A DNA stretch of 64,000 nucleotides from Casuarius casuarius (lineage: Eukaryota > Chordata > Aves > Casuariiformes > Casuariidae), in contig PTFA01000193.1 of NCBI GenBank assembly GCA_003342895.1, positions 1,623,793 through 1,687,792 on the forward strand, read 5' to 3'. Of the stretch, positions 1 to 11,900 are shown piece after piece. The position numbers were made by a program, and so were the translations under genes. Each line of letters opens with the position of its first letter. Within the stretch, counting starts at the first letter, position 1. Under the pieces are notes generated by a model. That model saw nothing but the letters and a program-made list of their open reading frames with translations. It was not told the origin of the DNA and did not search any database.

Positions 1-228
1 TGTAAAATGGGTGTTTGTGCTTGCTCAGATGGGGAATTCTGGGAGAATCACTGCATTCTCGAGACTCAGTGAATGGTGGTAGCTCCTAGTGGAGCCTTTG
101 AGCAGCTACCAAAAGTTATTTGCCTTGGCTTTTGAAGAGATGGATATGTACAGATCCTGAATAGCTTGCTTTGCTGTTGGATACCCCTCTCCACCTGGAG
201 TTTCATGCCTGCTGTTTCTGTTTTTCAG

Positions 229-302
229 AGCTTATGGCAAAACTGGAAAAGCACAAGGGTGAGGAGGAGTCAGATCATTCAGACCATGCAGATGATCCAT
301 AA
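229..302 (+). CDS. Probable terminal coding exon of an unidentified plus-strand gene (partial)
   Basis: A pyrimidine-rich tract ending in TTTTTCAG (221-228) is followed by an open stretch that ends at TAA 300-302, with TAG directly after it. In the frame that starts one base into a codon it reads as a hydrophilic tail: LMAKLEKHKG, then a Glu/Asp/Ser/His-rich run ending in HADDP. Lys-rich then acidic composition with a double stop looks like a real protein C terminus; the other two frames do not. I do not recognise the protein. It does not fit LIMD2 or MAP3K3, the neighbours of STRADA in human. It would lie tail to tail with STRADA. Only about 24 residues are visible, so this could be chance. 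Confidence 0.35.
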
Positions 303-1234
303 TAGCAAAGCACCCTCTTTTGTATCTAGCCGAATAAAGTTTCATGGAAAAAAATGCACCGATTGCAGCAGTTGCCTCGGGCTCAGCAGCTGTAGCCAGT
401 GCTTGTTTATCCAACCAGCAGTTACTAAAAACACTGTCCTGACTGAAGCTGGACTCTGTCCGCTGCTCCACAAAGGCACAAGACTGAACAGGTAAGTCGG
501 ACTCTGAGTCACGTCTGAGTACCACTGCCTGCTACCAGCGTGCTGCCAACAGGACCTGAGCATTGTCTACCTGAGGACAGCAGTAGTTCTGGGGAAGGAG
601 GTGTTGAAGATTGTGTTCATTCAGTTACTTCAGAGCTTTTTTTTTTTTTTCTTTCCCCTTCCCCTTGACCAAGGTGCTGCTGTTTCACTCCCAGCTTTGG
701 ACTTACGCTGCTTGCTTCCTGCTGCTAGCTATGGAAGCATAAAGCTGCCTCTAGCAAAGGTGTCATTTCTATCCTGTAACTTAAATCCATAATATTTAAG
801 CCTGTAGTGAGCTAAAAGCAGGGGAAAGGAAGAGAAATAGTAGCTTGCATAAAGTTCGTTCTTCACCCTAGAAATATTAACTCATCAGAAAGTACCCTAA
901 ACTTCTGCAGCTATTGTTATTGTTATTTATTACAGCTTAGAGTGTATTCCCTCCTGACTTTTTTTGCCTACCTCTTTGTTTGTAGACAAATTCAGGAGTT
1001 AAGTCAAGCAGGTTTTCAGTGGATGATACCTCTGTGGAGTCATCCCTCCAGTGTGAGGAAACCATACTCTCCTGCATGTCACTAACTCAGCCGTAAGGCT
1101 TGCCTGTTGTGAGCAGTGCTGTGCTTTAGTGAAGTTGCTTGCTTTTAAGTACTAGTGAGCCAGTCCCTGTCCAAGCTTGTGGGAAAGAGATGTGGATTTT
1201 GCCTTTAAAAAAAGCCTTTAAAAAGAAGTTAGAA

Positions 1235-1240
1235 AATAAA
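1235..1240 (+). terminator. Candidate polyadenylation signal AATAAA, plus strand
   Basis: A perfect AATAAA hexamer about 930 bases after the stop of the putative terminal exon, in an A/T-rich stretch. It could end that gene's transcript; its use is inferred. Confidence 0.35.
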
Positions 1241-1706
1241 GATATATTTAATTAAATCAAGAGCCTAGAGAAATGCAAAATAATGCCAGAAAAACTCATC
1301 CTAGGGAGAAACTAGAAGTGTTCCTGTCCTGTGTGGTGTAGCCTGTCTCTTGCTCTGGGAGAATGAGCACATTCTGAAACTTTCAGAAAAGAATAACAAC
1401 AGCTGTTCACAGTTTCTTGCTTTAGCTGAAAGAAACACTTCCTCAGAGCCTATGAAGGCAGTTCAACTAAACTGTTGTAAGCAGATAAGTGAACTGCAGA
1501 CAGCAGTGTATAAAGCAAGTACCTTCACTGGGTTATATTTTAATATCATCCAGCCTTGCCAGCTGCAGCGCAAGGAACAGCCTTTTAAGTAAGGAAATAG
1601 AAGAGAGTAAGCTTGCATAACGAGCTTTAACATCTGTATTATCATTACTGTGATCTAATCCATCATCTTGTAGAAACAGCAGACTTAAAAAAAAATTCAG
1701 AAATAT

Positions 1707-1712
1707 TTTATT
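1707..1712 (-). terminator. STRADA: Candidate STRADA polyadenylation signal
   Basis: TTTATT on the plus strand is AATAAA on the minus strand, about 1.28 kb beyond the STRADA stop codon. That is a plausible 3' UTR length. I saw no equally good hexamer nearer the stop. Confidence 0.45.
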
Positions 1713-2988
1713 TGTTTTGGCAAAAAACTAGAGTAACAAACTTTATCTGGATTCAAGTACAGTTTATAAACACAAGAAGGACCTGTTGCCAGCACCACTA
1801 CTCCCACCAACCACACACACAGGACTGGATTCTCAGTGCTTCATAAAAGAGTAGAAAGATCTCCAGCACCCATGGTCCTTGGAAAGGTCAAACTAAAAAC
1901 CTTGAACACACATCCAAAAAACATACCACGGAATGGGGGAGAGCTGCTACAGCAGCAGGGCAGAGTCACACAAACATGAATCAAGGGGAACCCCATGAGA
2001 GGCAAGCAGAGGACTTTTAACTTGCCCTTCAGTCAGGAAGGTGAAACAGCAAGACTTACAAAAAAAATTCTGCACAAAATGTCCAAAGAGCAGTTGAGAG
2101 CAAGAGGATGGAGCATAAAACTCAACTTTCCCTCTATGCCAAGGTCACTGAGAACAAGCCGGTATGAACATTTCATGCGGTAAAACCAGCCCAGCTAGCA
2201 GGACACTGAACTAGACACAAGCAGTGGGGGAAGAAAAGCTGGTGCATTGCACAGAATTACTCACTTTGGTGAGGAAGAGAGGCTGGAATGCCCTGTCTGA
2301 CCTGGAGGACTCAGCCTCAAAAAGAGTCTCCAAAAGCTCTCTCCAGAACTGGAAGAGAAGAATCCAGTGCTGCAGAGGAATGCCCTATGCAGTGAACATG
2401 CCCACAACAATTGAGTATTCTTCAACCTCCCATCACAAAGTAGTGACTACATTTAATAATACATTCCCCCTTTTTCTTCCCACCCTCAGAAGCTACCCTG
2501 TGACAACACTGGTAACAATTATCTGACTAGCTCTAGGAGAGTGCCCAAAACTAAGAGCTGCCTCCCTCCCCTTGTTATCTCTAAGGCACCCTTGAAAAAG
2601 AAAGAACAAAAAAGAGGGTAGGGGCATGCAGCCTTCAACTGTGATACTAGGGAGCCAGTGATTTTTAGAAACGCATGAACAGAAAGTCCATAACTAAGCA
2701 GACTCACCCAACCCCTTCAAGTGATCTAACCGTGCTCAGCTGCGAGAAATGGGGCTTTGGGCGCTGCACCCAACTGGAATACTGCACAGTTCCTTGGGGT
2801 TGAGCCTTTTCCAGCTTGGGTCTGTCCATTTGTTTCCAGGCTACTTCCCAAGTAAACAGGCAGTTGAAGTTCCTTCCCAAGGACCTGTAAACTCTTCTAT
2901 ATGTAACATTCATCACCTTTTTTGAATGGGACCAATAAATTACAATGTCCAAAAAGCTCCTCCAGAACCAGGTATATTCTGTGTTTTT

Positions 2989-5900
2989 CTAGAATTCCCA
3001 GTCATCCACATCCAGCTGCTCCAGGTTTGATACCAGCCCAAATATGCCACTGGGATCCTGTGGCCGTGTTCCTTCAAAATTAGTGATTGGTGTGACAGGG
3101 CGCAGAAGTTCAGGGAGCGCTTCAGAAGCACGACGCTTGATCTGCATCGAAAGGAGAAAACTCAGCTGTTGACACGCTTCCCAGCACCTACCCATCCTAT
3201 CCCAGGCTAGCAGCACTAACATGGTTACAGGCAGCAAATAAAGCAGCTTTATCCTCCTGCCTGCATTGAGACATCTACAGGACTTTTGCACTGCATCTTA
3301 TAACAAGAAAGTGCTTGGCAAGTAGTCATTCCAGTAGCACTTGTCTGCCATGGTCCTGATGTTCCCTTCAGCGAGGAAGAGAAGCTGCAGTGCCATACAC
3401 ACAGAGCTGCTGCAACAGCTGTGATATTGCCCAACACCCCTGACCCCATTTAGTCCTCAAATCTCTCCCAACTCTGGTAGAAAAAAAGGGGTGGGAAAAA
3501 ATTAACACATTATTTCTCAGACTGTTGCAAATGAGAAAGAAGCTTTGAGCATAGAAACATTCCAAGTTTTACAATGCCGTATTCTGTCTGACCTGCCAGC
3601 CATGTCAGAAACACCACGAGCTGCTGAATCTTGCCATGGGGAAGCATCACCTTAACCATCAGCTAAGAACAAGCCAAACAAGTAGTTTTAGGGGCTGCAG
3701 AGCCATTGCCTGTTTTTGTGTCAGGGCTGGACCTGACAGCAGACACACCACCTCGGTTTGGTCTCAGCAGGGAACTAGGCTATGATAGCTTTGCCCAAAT
3801 ATTCAATAGCTGGTAGCTGGGAAGCTTCTGCATGAGAGACAGATCTACATCCTCTGTTCAAATTAGGAAGAGATGCACTGAAAACAGTACCTCCACCTCC
3901 CAGGAGAATGCAAGACTCACCAAGCTATATATGGACTTTGGAAATTTGGTGCTTTCAGATCACAAAAAACTCAGCAACTCAACAGCAACATTCCCAGCCT
4001 CAGGTTCAGTGACACAGCAAGACAACAACTACAGAAAAGCCGCTGTTCTTTACTTGCAGATTATATGAACTTCTTACCTGCTTGAAAAAGGGATGATTAA
4101 GCAAAGCGCCCGCACTTGGCCTATAAGAGGGAGTTAGAAGAATAAAGTAAGCACACAAGAAAATGAGGCAGCAAACTCGTGCTTTCAAGATGCTCAGGTG
4201 CAGTTCTGCGAGCAGTTCCCTCATCCCCCCCATCCCCTACCTTGCACCAGCTCTAGTACTCAGAGCCTCTGAGCAGATTTGACTAACCCAGCAGAAAACT
4301 CTTCATGATCTCATAGCTCATGGAGTGGTGTGATGAGTGCTAGAGCCAGTGTGAGGCACAGGAGAGGCAGGGCAGGACCTCCACCTTTCAGCAGTGAGCT
4401 GTCAGACTGGCTCACTCTCACAGCAGCATGCTTAGCGCCATGCTGCATTCTGCGCTGAATGAAAACTACTTAACAGTGTTCAAAGATAGATAGTGGTGGA
4501 GGAGGAAAGAACCGTCTCAGCTACAGGACATCTCCCTTTTATAACCATTAGCACTGTTCATCTCCATTGTGTTTGTGTGATGTTTTACACAAGCAGTTCA
4601 ACCTTCTTTTTCGGTGAAGAAGTTATCAATTTGCACATCTCAAAATTTGGTCTTGGAAATGTTTCTGAACAGTGTGGTATGCTGGAGAAATCTGTCACAA
4701 GGCAGGTAGCAGAAGACCACTTTATGCTTACTACAGAAGAAAACACTGTTCTTGATCTGTACCACGTTATTCTCCGTTGGCTGGACAACAGACATACTCA
4801 CACTGATGGACATGGGCTAAACAGTCTCACAGGGACCAGAGTTGATCAGCTGACATGCAAAACCACTGTACCTCCCCAAGAAGGCTTCAAAGTATACCTA
4901 TGTACTGTGAAATTCTTCAGACTCTCTTATAGAAAATATCTCAAAGTGTTAACACTGCTTTTGGTTTACATACTTGGACTGCATGCACTTCTCAATGTAT
5001 GAAGCCCATTGTCACACAGCTATGCTTTCTTTGGGGGGGGGGGGGCGGAACACGACAAACAAAAATACACCTTCAAACAAACTCTGCTGGGAGCAGTGGC
5101 TCTAGAAGGGTGCTTATGGCACGCCTGTAAAGAGCAGCTTCAGCCTGGCTTTACCTGAAATCTGGGTTCCTCTGGAGACACTGCTCTACAAAGTTGTGGA
5201 AGTAGGTTGAGAAGGTCCGAAGATAAGGGTGCAATGTTGACTCTCCGTTGGCTGCTCTCACATTGCTAATCGCCGTGCTCTCACCCATCCCATAGTTAGC
5301 ACTTGAACGAGAGGTTTTCATAGTCAGCTCATCAGCAGGAATTGTTGTGGTGTCTAGCAGGCATGGAACAGTTCCATTCAGCTTTTCCAAAAGCATCTGG
5401 AGGAGAAGTGACATAAGCAACATCAGATACACACACACAGACTAGACATTGAGGGATACGAACAGGTACCAAAGTCACAGAACATAGGACCAGAAGGGAT
5501 GTGAAGACGCCATCTAGCTCACCCTGGGCCAGATCACTACCTCCATCATCCAAAAGACATTCACCTGATCTGTTCGGAAGAACTTTGCAAAAAAATTCCA
5601 TAGCCTCATTCTTCAACATATCCCACTGCTTAATCCACCCTGCAGTTAACACAAGTTAAAGGTCTCGACAGTACACCTCAACTGGTCTGCAAGCACTGTG
5701 CTGTTGGCTGATCATCAGGGTGGGGAGGGGGAAGAGAAATCAAAGCCTCTCCCTTTTGTATTTCAAGTAATTAACGTTAAGATTTCCCAGTGGTTTCTAA
5801 TATCCTCAGCATTTGGACATTACCATTCTGACACAAAAGACTGGATACAGAAGCACAGCAGTTCTGTGGAAAAAGCAGCAACGGGAAGCAAATTTGGGCG

Positions 5901-8900
5901 CACACAGCACTCTCCTGTCTTCACATCCCAATGCAGCAAGGCAGTTACACAAGCCAGGATAGGAGAGCAAGGAACAGTTTGTAAGCCTTACCTGAGTAGA
6001 AGGCATATCTTTAAATGGTACGTGTCCATTTGCCAGTTCACAGGCTGTTATCCCTACGCTGTAAATGTCAGATTTTGCATCATAACCCTGGAGATTCTGG
6101 AACGAGAAGAAAAGAATGAGAAGGATTAGCCTCGTGGACTTGCATTTGATGGAAAGTGGACAGTGCCCATGATTCAATTTGCAGAAGAGCAAACCTAAGT
6201 GATTAGAGCAGAGAATTGTACAGCCCACCTATAGATATTTATAGGGTTTGGGGGGTTTTTTTGAGATCGTTATGGGCAACAAGCTTTTTTTTTTTTAAAA
6301 AAAAAAGAAAAAAACTGAAATCAGCTGCTAGTATTGATGTCACCTGCCTTCTCCCAGAGAGGTGGATAAAGGGTAGTCAGCAACTAAGGCAACAAAGCAA
6401 CTCCATGGTCTGCAAAGATCTGGTTGAAACACTTTGTAAAGGGGGAATCTATAGAAGTACCTACTCTTAAGCTATTTAATCAAATAGATTAGATCTAACA
6501 GAATTCCCCTCCCCTCCCCTCCCCCTGCCTTAAAGCTGATTTTTTTCTAGCCTCTCTAACCTGAAAAGTGTTTCATGGCACTTGCATAGGAGGGAAGCAT
6601 CACTGTTATAACATGGGCTTCTCCAATGTTTGTTTTGCACCCATTGCCCCTTTTAACAGTTAGGAATGCCAGTTTCCCCCTACAAAGGGTCACTGATGAT
6701 TTTAAGGTAAAAAGGATAGAATAAGATGCTCCTCAAGAGAAAAAGCAACCCCATGGCTGTTTTTGTATTTTGGAACATGCCATAAAACCTCTGAAGAGCA
6801 TACAGAAATACTGCATCACTGAACACTGGCAGTGTTTTTTAAACACACCTGCTGCAAGACTTCAGGACTCAGCCAAGGTAGGACTTTGATGCTGTATTTG
6901 GGAAAGTCGTGAACAACTTTGAGCCGCTGCCCGTGGTTAATCATACTTAGGTTACTTCGCAGTCCGGAGAGGTACACCTTCCCATCCACAGAAATCAGGA
7001 TATGGCTGGCTTTCACACTCCTCAAGAAAAAATAAAACCGGTCAGGTTCTCTGCCTTCAAAGGAGTTACATTCCTTACAGCATGCCAGGGAGGCTGTTAG
7101 TGCAAAAGAACACTGCAAAGGATTTAAGGCAGGCACACGTAAGGTGAAATTCTTTTACAATACACATACTAGAAGTGACCACCAATAACCTCAAATATTC
7201 AGCATTTGAAACTTATTTTCACTACAGGAGGACATATCAGAAGAGAGGAAAAATATGTTAAGGGGATGGAGACAGTGATTTAGGAGGAAATTAAGAGAAG
7301 TTAGAGTACTAAAGAGGAATTCATCCTTAGTGAGCACCTATGGAAAGCATAACAGACTAGTTTACTGGACAGCTCAGTACACAGAACAATACGGAATCAG
7401 CCTCGAACTAGGACACCAAGATTCCTAATAGCCATCCTGAATGCTGTGCAAAACTACTACTACAAACATTACAGGACTCAATTCACCCACTTTGCATTTT
7501 CTCAAAGGCTTCTACGGCAAGGTTTGGGCCCAGGACCTTCAGCGGTAACAGGGCAAATTCCCCCCTCACTGTCTGTCTCAACTCAGAGCCTTTATGTAGC
7601 ATTTGAACAGAGCCATAGCAAATTTGCCTGTCAACATGAGCTGCAGTTGCCATTTTCTTTTAGATAGATATTGGTCTTCAGGGTTCAGAGATAAGTTTGT
7701 TTCACACTGTTTAATAAGATCACTGATGTAATTTCCTGTGAGTTTCGATCTACTTGCTCTAAAAGCAAAGTAATACAGACCTTAATAATGCATTCCATAC
7801 CCCTTGAACTACCCTTTCTGCTCTAATCATGAGTAATATTTGTGAGAACTTCCAAAAGAAAGGAAATGTTTTTCAATTTTCAGGGGTGGGGAGGGGTGTT
7901 TGTTTGGTTTTGTTTCTTTTTACCTATGTACATAGCCCATATGGTGAATGTAGTCAAGTGCTTTCAATACACCTTGAAGGATATATGCAATAGCCAGTTC
8001 ATTCATCCCATCCATAAAATGGGTACAGATTAAATCTTTCGCAGAACCTAAAAAGAAACAAAATACTTCTTCACTGGGCAGAAAAAAACAAGGATATTGC
8101 ACCTTTTAAATAAAATGCATTTGACAGGACGTGCTGCTCAGACAACAAAGGTATTCCCTCTCCACCTACCATAGGCCATGAAAGATGTCACTACCCATAG
8201 CTCATTGTCAGCTATGAAAGTTGCTTTGTATGGCACAATGTTAGGGTGGTTGAAGAGCTTGGAAACATGAAGTTCTCCCTGAAAGCAAAAACGATATTTT
8301 GAATCAGTTTAGTAAATGCAGAAGTATAGATATGGTAATAACAAGCACTGCTCTGCTGTCTGTTCTCTCCTAAACTTGCACTGTGGTATTAGCAGATTAG
8401 CGTTACCTGCAAGAATGTGACCATTTCATTGGTACAGGCTTCCAGGTTAACTCTTCTGACTGTGACATACTCCCCTGTGGGTTTATACTTGGCCAGATTC
8501 ACAATCATCAAGTCTTCAAAGCCTTTGCCTGAAAGAAAAGCCATTAAAGCATCAGCAGTATTTCTTTCTCTTAAAGTGATTTTAGAGCCAAAGAGAAAGA
8601 GGCATCTAATGTCAGAAAATAAGCAATCAGTCAAGGCCAATGAAGCTGCAGAAATTATCTTCTCTGAAAAGCAGGCTTCTGCTTCTCTGGCTCACTGGAA
8701 ATATTACCTATGATAGTGAGTAACTCATAGCAGCTGCTGTCTGGTAGAAAGTTGCTCATGGTGTCCCTTTTAGGGGAAGAGGCTATCGACTCGGAGCTCG
8801 CCTCATTTGTCTAGGGAAAAAAAACAGGTCAAAAGAAATAAAGACCACATGCTAGAAAAATCACCTGCTCCATATGTTGTCATACACACTCAAAATACTA

Positions 8901-11900
8901 AAACAGTACTGAATTTACAAGAGAGAACTTATCTGCTGTTAAAATGATTTTAAATAGTTAAAAATCAATTGAAGTCCAAGAGATGCCTCAGTTCAGAAGA
9001 TCCAGACATCTGTGTTTTAAACATGTAACCATAACAGGGTAGGTTATCACTTGCTGTAAGCCAGAGTTTCTTTAGGAATATTTGGACAAAGCCGATCATC
9101 ATTCTTGCAGCTTAAGCACTGCTCTATTGCAACCATTTTCCTAGCATTATTTACAAGCTTCTGTGTCACCATCTTCTTGCCTGAGCAAAAGCCATCAAAT
9201 GAAAGCTTGTTTATAGCACTTTTTCTGCACTTTGGCAGTCAGCATTCCTGTCTGATGCTGGGGCTTCTGTTTTTCAGCTGCTCATCTGTGGTAAGACCAA
9301 CACAGCTGAAGCTGTTTTGCTGAATGGTAGAAGCCCAAGATACAAAGATCACACACACATGAAGAGAGAAGCTCTAAATGAAAGCAAAAACTTAGCTGCA
9401 AAGCATTAATGCTTACAAAAATAAAACAAAACAAAATACCCCACCCCACATAAGGGTGCAGCACTTCCAACTCTGTCAGCTCCTCTTCACTATATCTGAC
9501 ATAAAACTATGTGCTTTATTTAAATGTACGTAAGTCTTCCAAGCAGGAGTTTTGCAAGAACACTGAAGACTGTCTTCTGCAGTTTCACTACAACTTGTAA
9601 CTCCCTCAACTTCCTATAGTTACACGGAGTGCATCCTAATGGGGATCCAAATGTATTTGGTGCCTAGGATCAGATTTAGTTATCTCAACTTTCCAGCACA
9701 TTAATTCCTACTGACATTTGGAACCCCAGCTCATTTTTTCCACTTCATTCCTCATCAACTGTAAATGCCCTTTACCAGACCTTTTCTCATGATAAATGAA
9801 GCAGAAAAGTCTTATGCACTTTCCTACAGTGACAGTAAATCTGTATATACTCTGGTGGAAACAACACAGCGACAGCTGAAAAACAAGGCACTGCTCTACG
9901 CTCAGTCTAGGCTACTGTGACCAGAGCAGACACGAATTCACCATAAATTACCTTTGGTTCAGTTTTAGTATTCAGCTCCTAAAAAGCTTTCAACTGTCCC
10001 TAAATATACCTTGAGAGTAAGCTAAGAGTCTGGATTCCTATGTTCCAGCTTGTCAGCTGACCTTGGACAGCACACTTTTTACCTCTCTCTGTCTACCTGT
10101 AAAACAAGTGTATTTTTTCAGTGATGGGAAAAGACAAAACTGAGTTTTGTGGATAGTGCTATGGTATTATTTCGGATCAAGCAATTCCAGCTCAGCAATT
10201 CAGCCAGCCTTTGTTTCAGAATAACTAACCCCCGAGATCTCAGCAGTCTCAAACCCTTTATTCTAGTCACATCACTACACAGTGCTGTTGCTTGGCCAAG
10301 AACAGGTAGCAACTTTCTACTTGCATTTTTAGACTTCTATTAAAGATGCCTGTCAATTCTCACTTCAGTTGCATCATTTCCAGCAATTTCACGCAGTCCT
10401 GTCAACAGCAAGATTGACAGGAGAGAGACACAGGCAGATGGAAACCTCTGAAGCAGAAAGGCACCACCAAGGAAATGAAAGCAGAAGGCTCTGTTAAGCA
10501 GCGTTATGGAGCAATGACAGCTGGTGAAACACTGAGCAATATGTAAGTGATTATATGCTTTAATAAAAGTCTACTCCAGATTTAGCATAAGCCAACAAAA
10601 CAGATGCAAAAAAAAAAGTTAAATAAATTTAATCTTATTATTAATGATGTAGGCTGTTTCAACAGCAATAGAAAAATACCGTAAGTTCCCTTTTTAAAAG
10701 TCTCTCAGTACAGAGATCTTCACTCACCTCTCTTCATGTTAGCAGCTACCAATAACTAAGAGTTAATGCAAAAGGAGCTCTACCAGAAATTTATCAACAT
10801 TCTACAGGTGTGTAAAAAAAAAAAGTTAAACTGAAATGTCACTTATGAAATACTGCAAAAAAGCTCCTCAATGGTTTCACACAGGATATCTCTTGGTGTA
10901 TGGTCAAAAGCAAAGGCGGCTGCAAAATGAAGTCACATATGACTAGCTTTATGGCATGACATTCATTAAGAGCTAGCTCTCAGGCTTGTTGATCAGGTTT
11001 TAATTGGAAATAGTTTTAAGGAAATTAATCTTTGAAGGATAAGTACTGTTATAAATGCCATAAGAAAATCAGTTATGTGATGCCAGCAAGGATCTGCATT
11101 TGCCAAATCACATTCACTTGAATTAGGAGGAGAGAACATTGCTTTTGTTCTGCTGCCTTCTTCTCTACCTCCTCATTCCTTCACGCACTTTCAGCATGAA
11201 CAACAAAAATTTCCTTTCCCCGTAAAATTATTGACCTTTTCCTATAAGCATCCTGGAAAAAGTAAGCTTTGTTTAGATGCAAAAATAAAAATAAGAGTCA
11301 GCAATACTACTGTAAAGATCTCCAAAAACCCAAGTGAATACTTCAACAAAAATAAAACAGCTGCTGCTCTCAATTTGTTCCCACTCCAACCTATACACAA
11401 AGCTCAGCGATTTAACAAAAAGGTGTTGATTTAGTGGACTTTACACAAAACAAGACACATCTCATATTTTTAGCTTAGTTTGTGCCATTAAATTATAGAC
11501 ACTGACACAACATCAATTATAAGCAGCTTGAGCTGAAACCATTATAATCAACTCACATTTAATTCCTGTTTGTAATTAATTTAAACCAGTGCAACACCTG
11601 CATACCAAAGGGTTTCAATATGATGTGGGCAGGTGGGAAATCATTTAGACAAATATATTTTGTCATAAGTTGTTATTCTATGAACATTGTTCATTATGAA
11701 CCAGCTAGTATGTAATCAGGGCCTGCAGAATAAAAAGCATCAGAGATAAAAGTTCTTAACTGCCCCATTTTGGCTGGATGTTTCTGAACAGACATTCCAC
11801 ATTCGCAGGATCTTTTAGTTGTTAAGAGGCAGAACTCTCTAAGCATGCACAGAGCTGGCTCTGAAGATGACCAGACAAGAGATAAAGTCAACTTAAACTG

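Larger units (their letters stand above)
303..2988. other. Non-coding stretch: presumed 3' UTRs of two convergent genes
   Basis: No credible coding exon was seen on either strand. If the exon at 229-302 is real, its 3' UTR could run to the AATAAA at 1235-1240. The STRADA 3' UTR runs leftward from 2988 and could end just below the minus-strand AATAAA at 1707-1712. A T-run (638-651) and short A-runs are the only other structure noticed. The open frames here (up to 100 codons) have no recognisable content. Confidence 0.5.

Noticed and set aside
166..495. 109-codon plus-strand frame at the left edge
   Set aside because: It overlaps the better-supported terminal exon in another frame and has no protein-like features.
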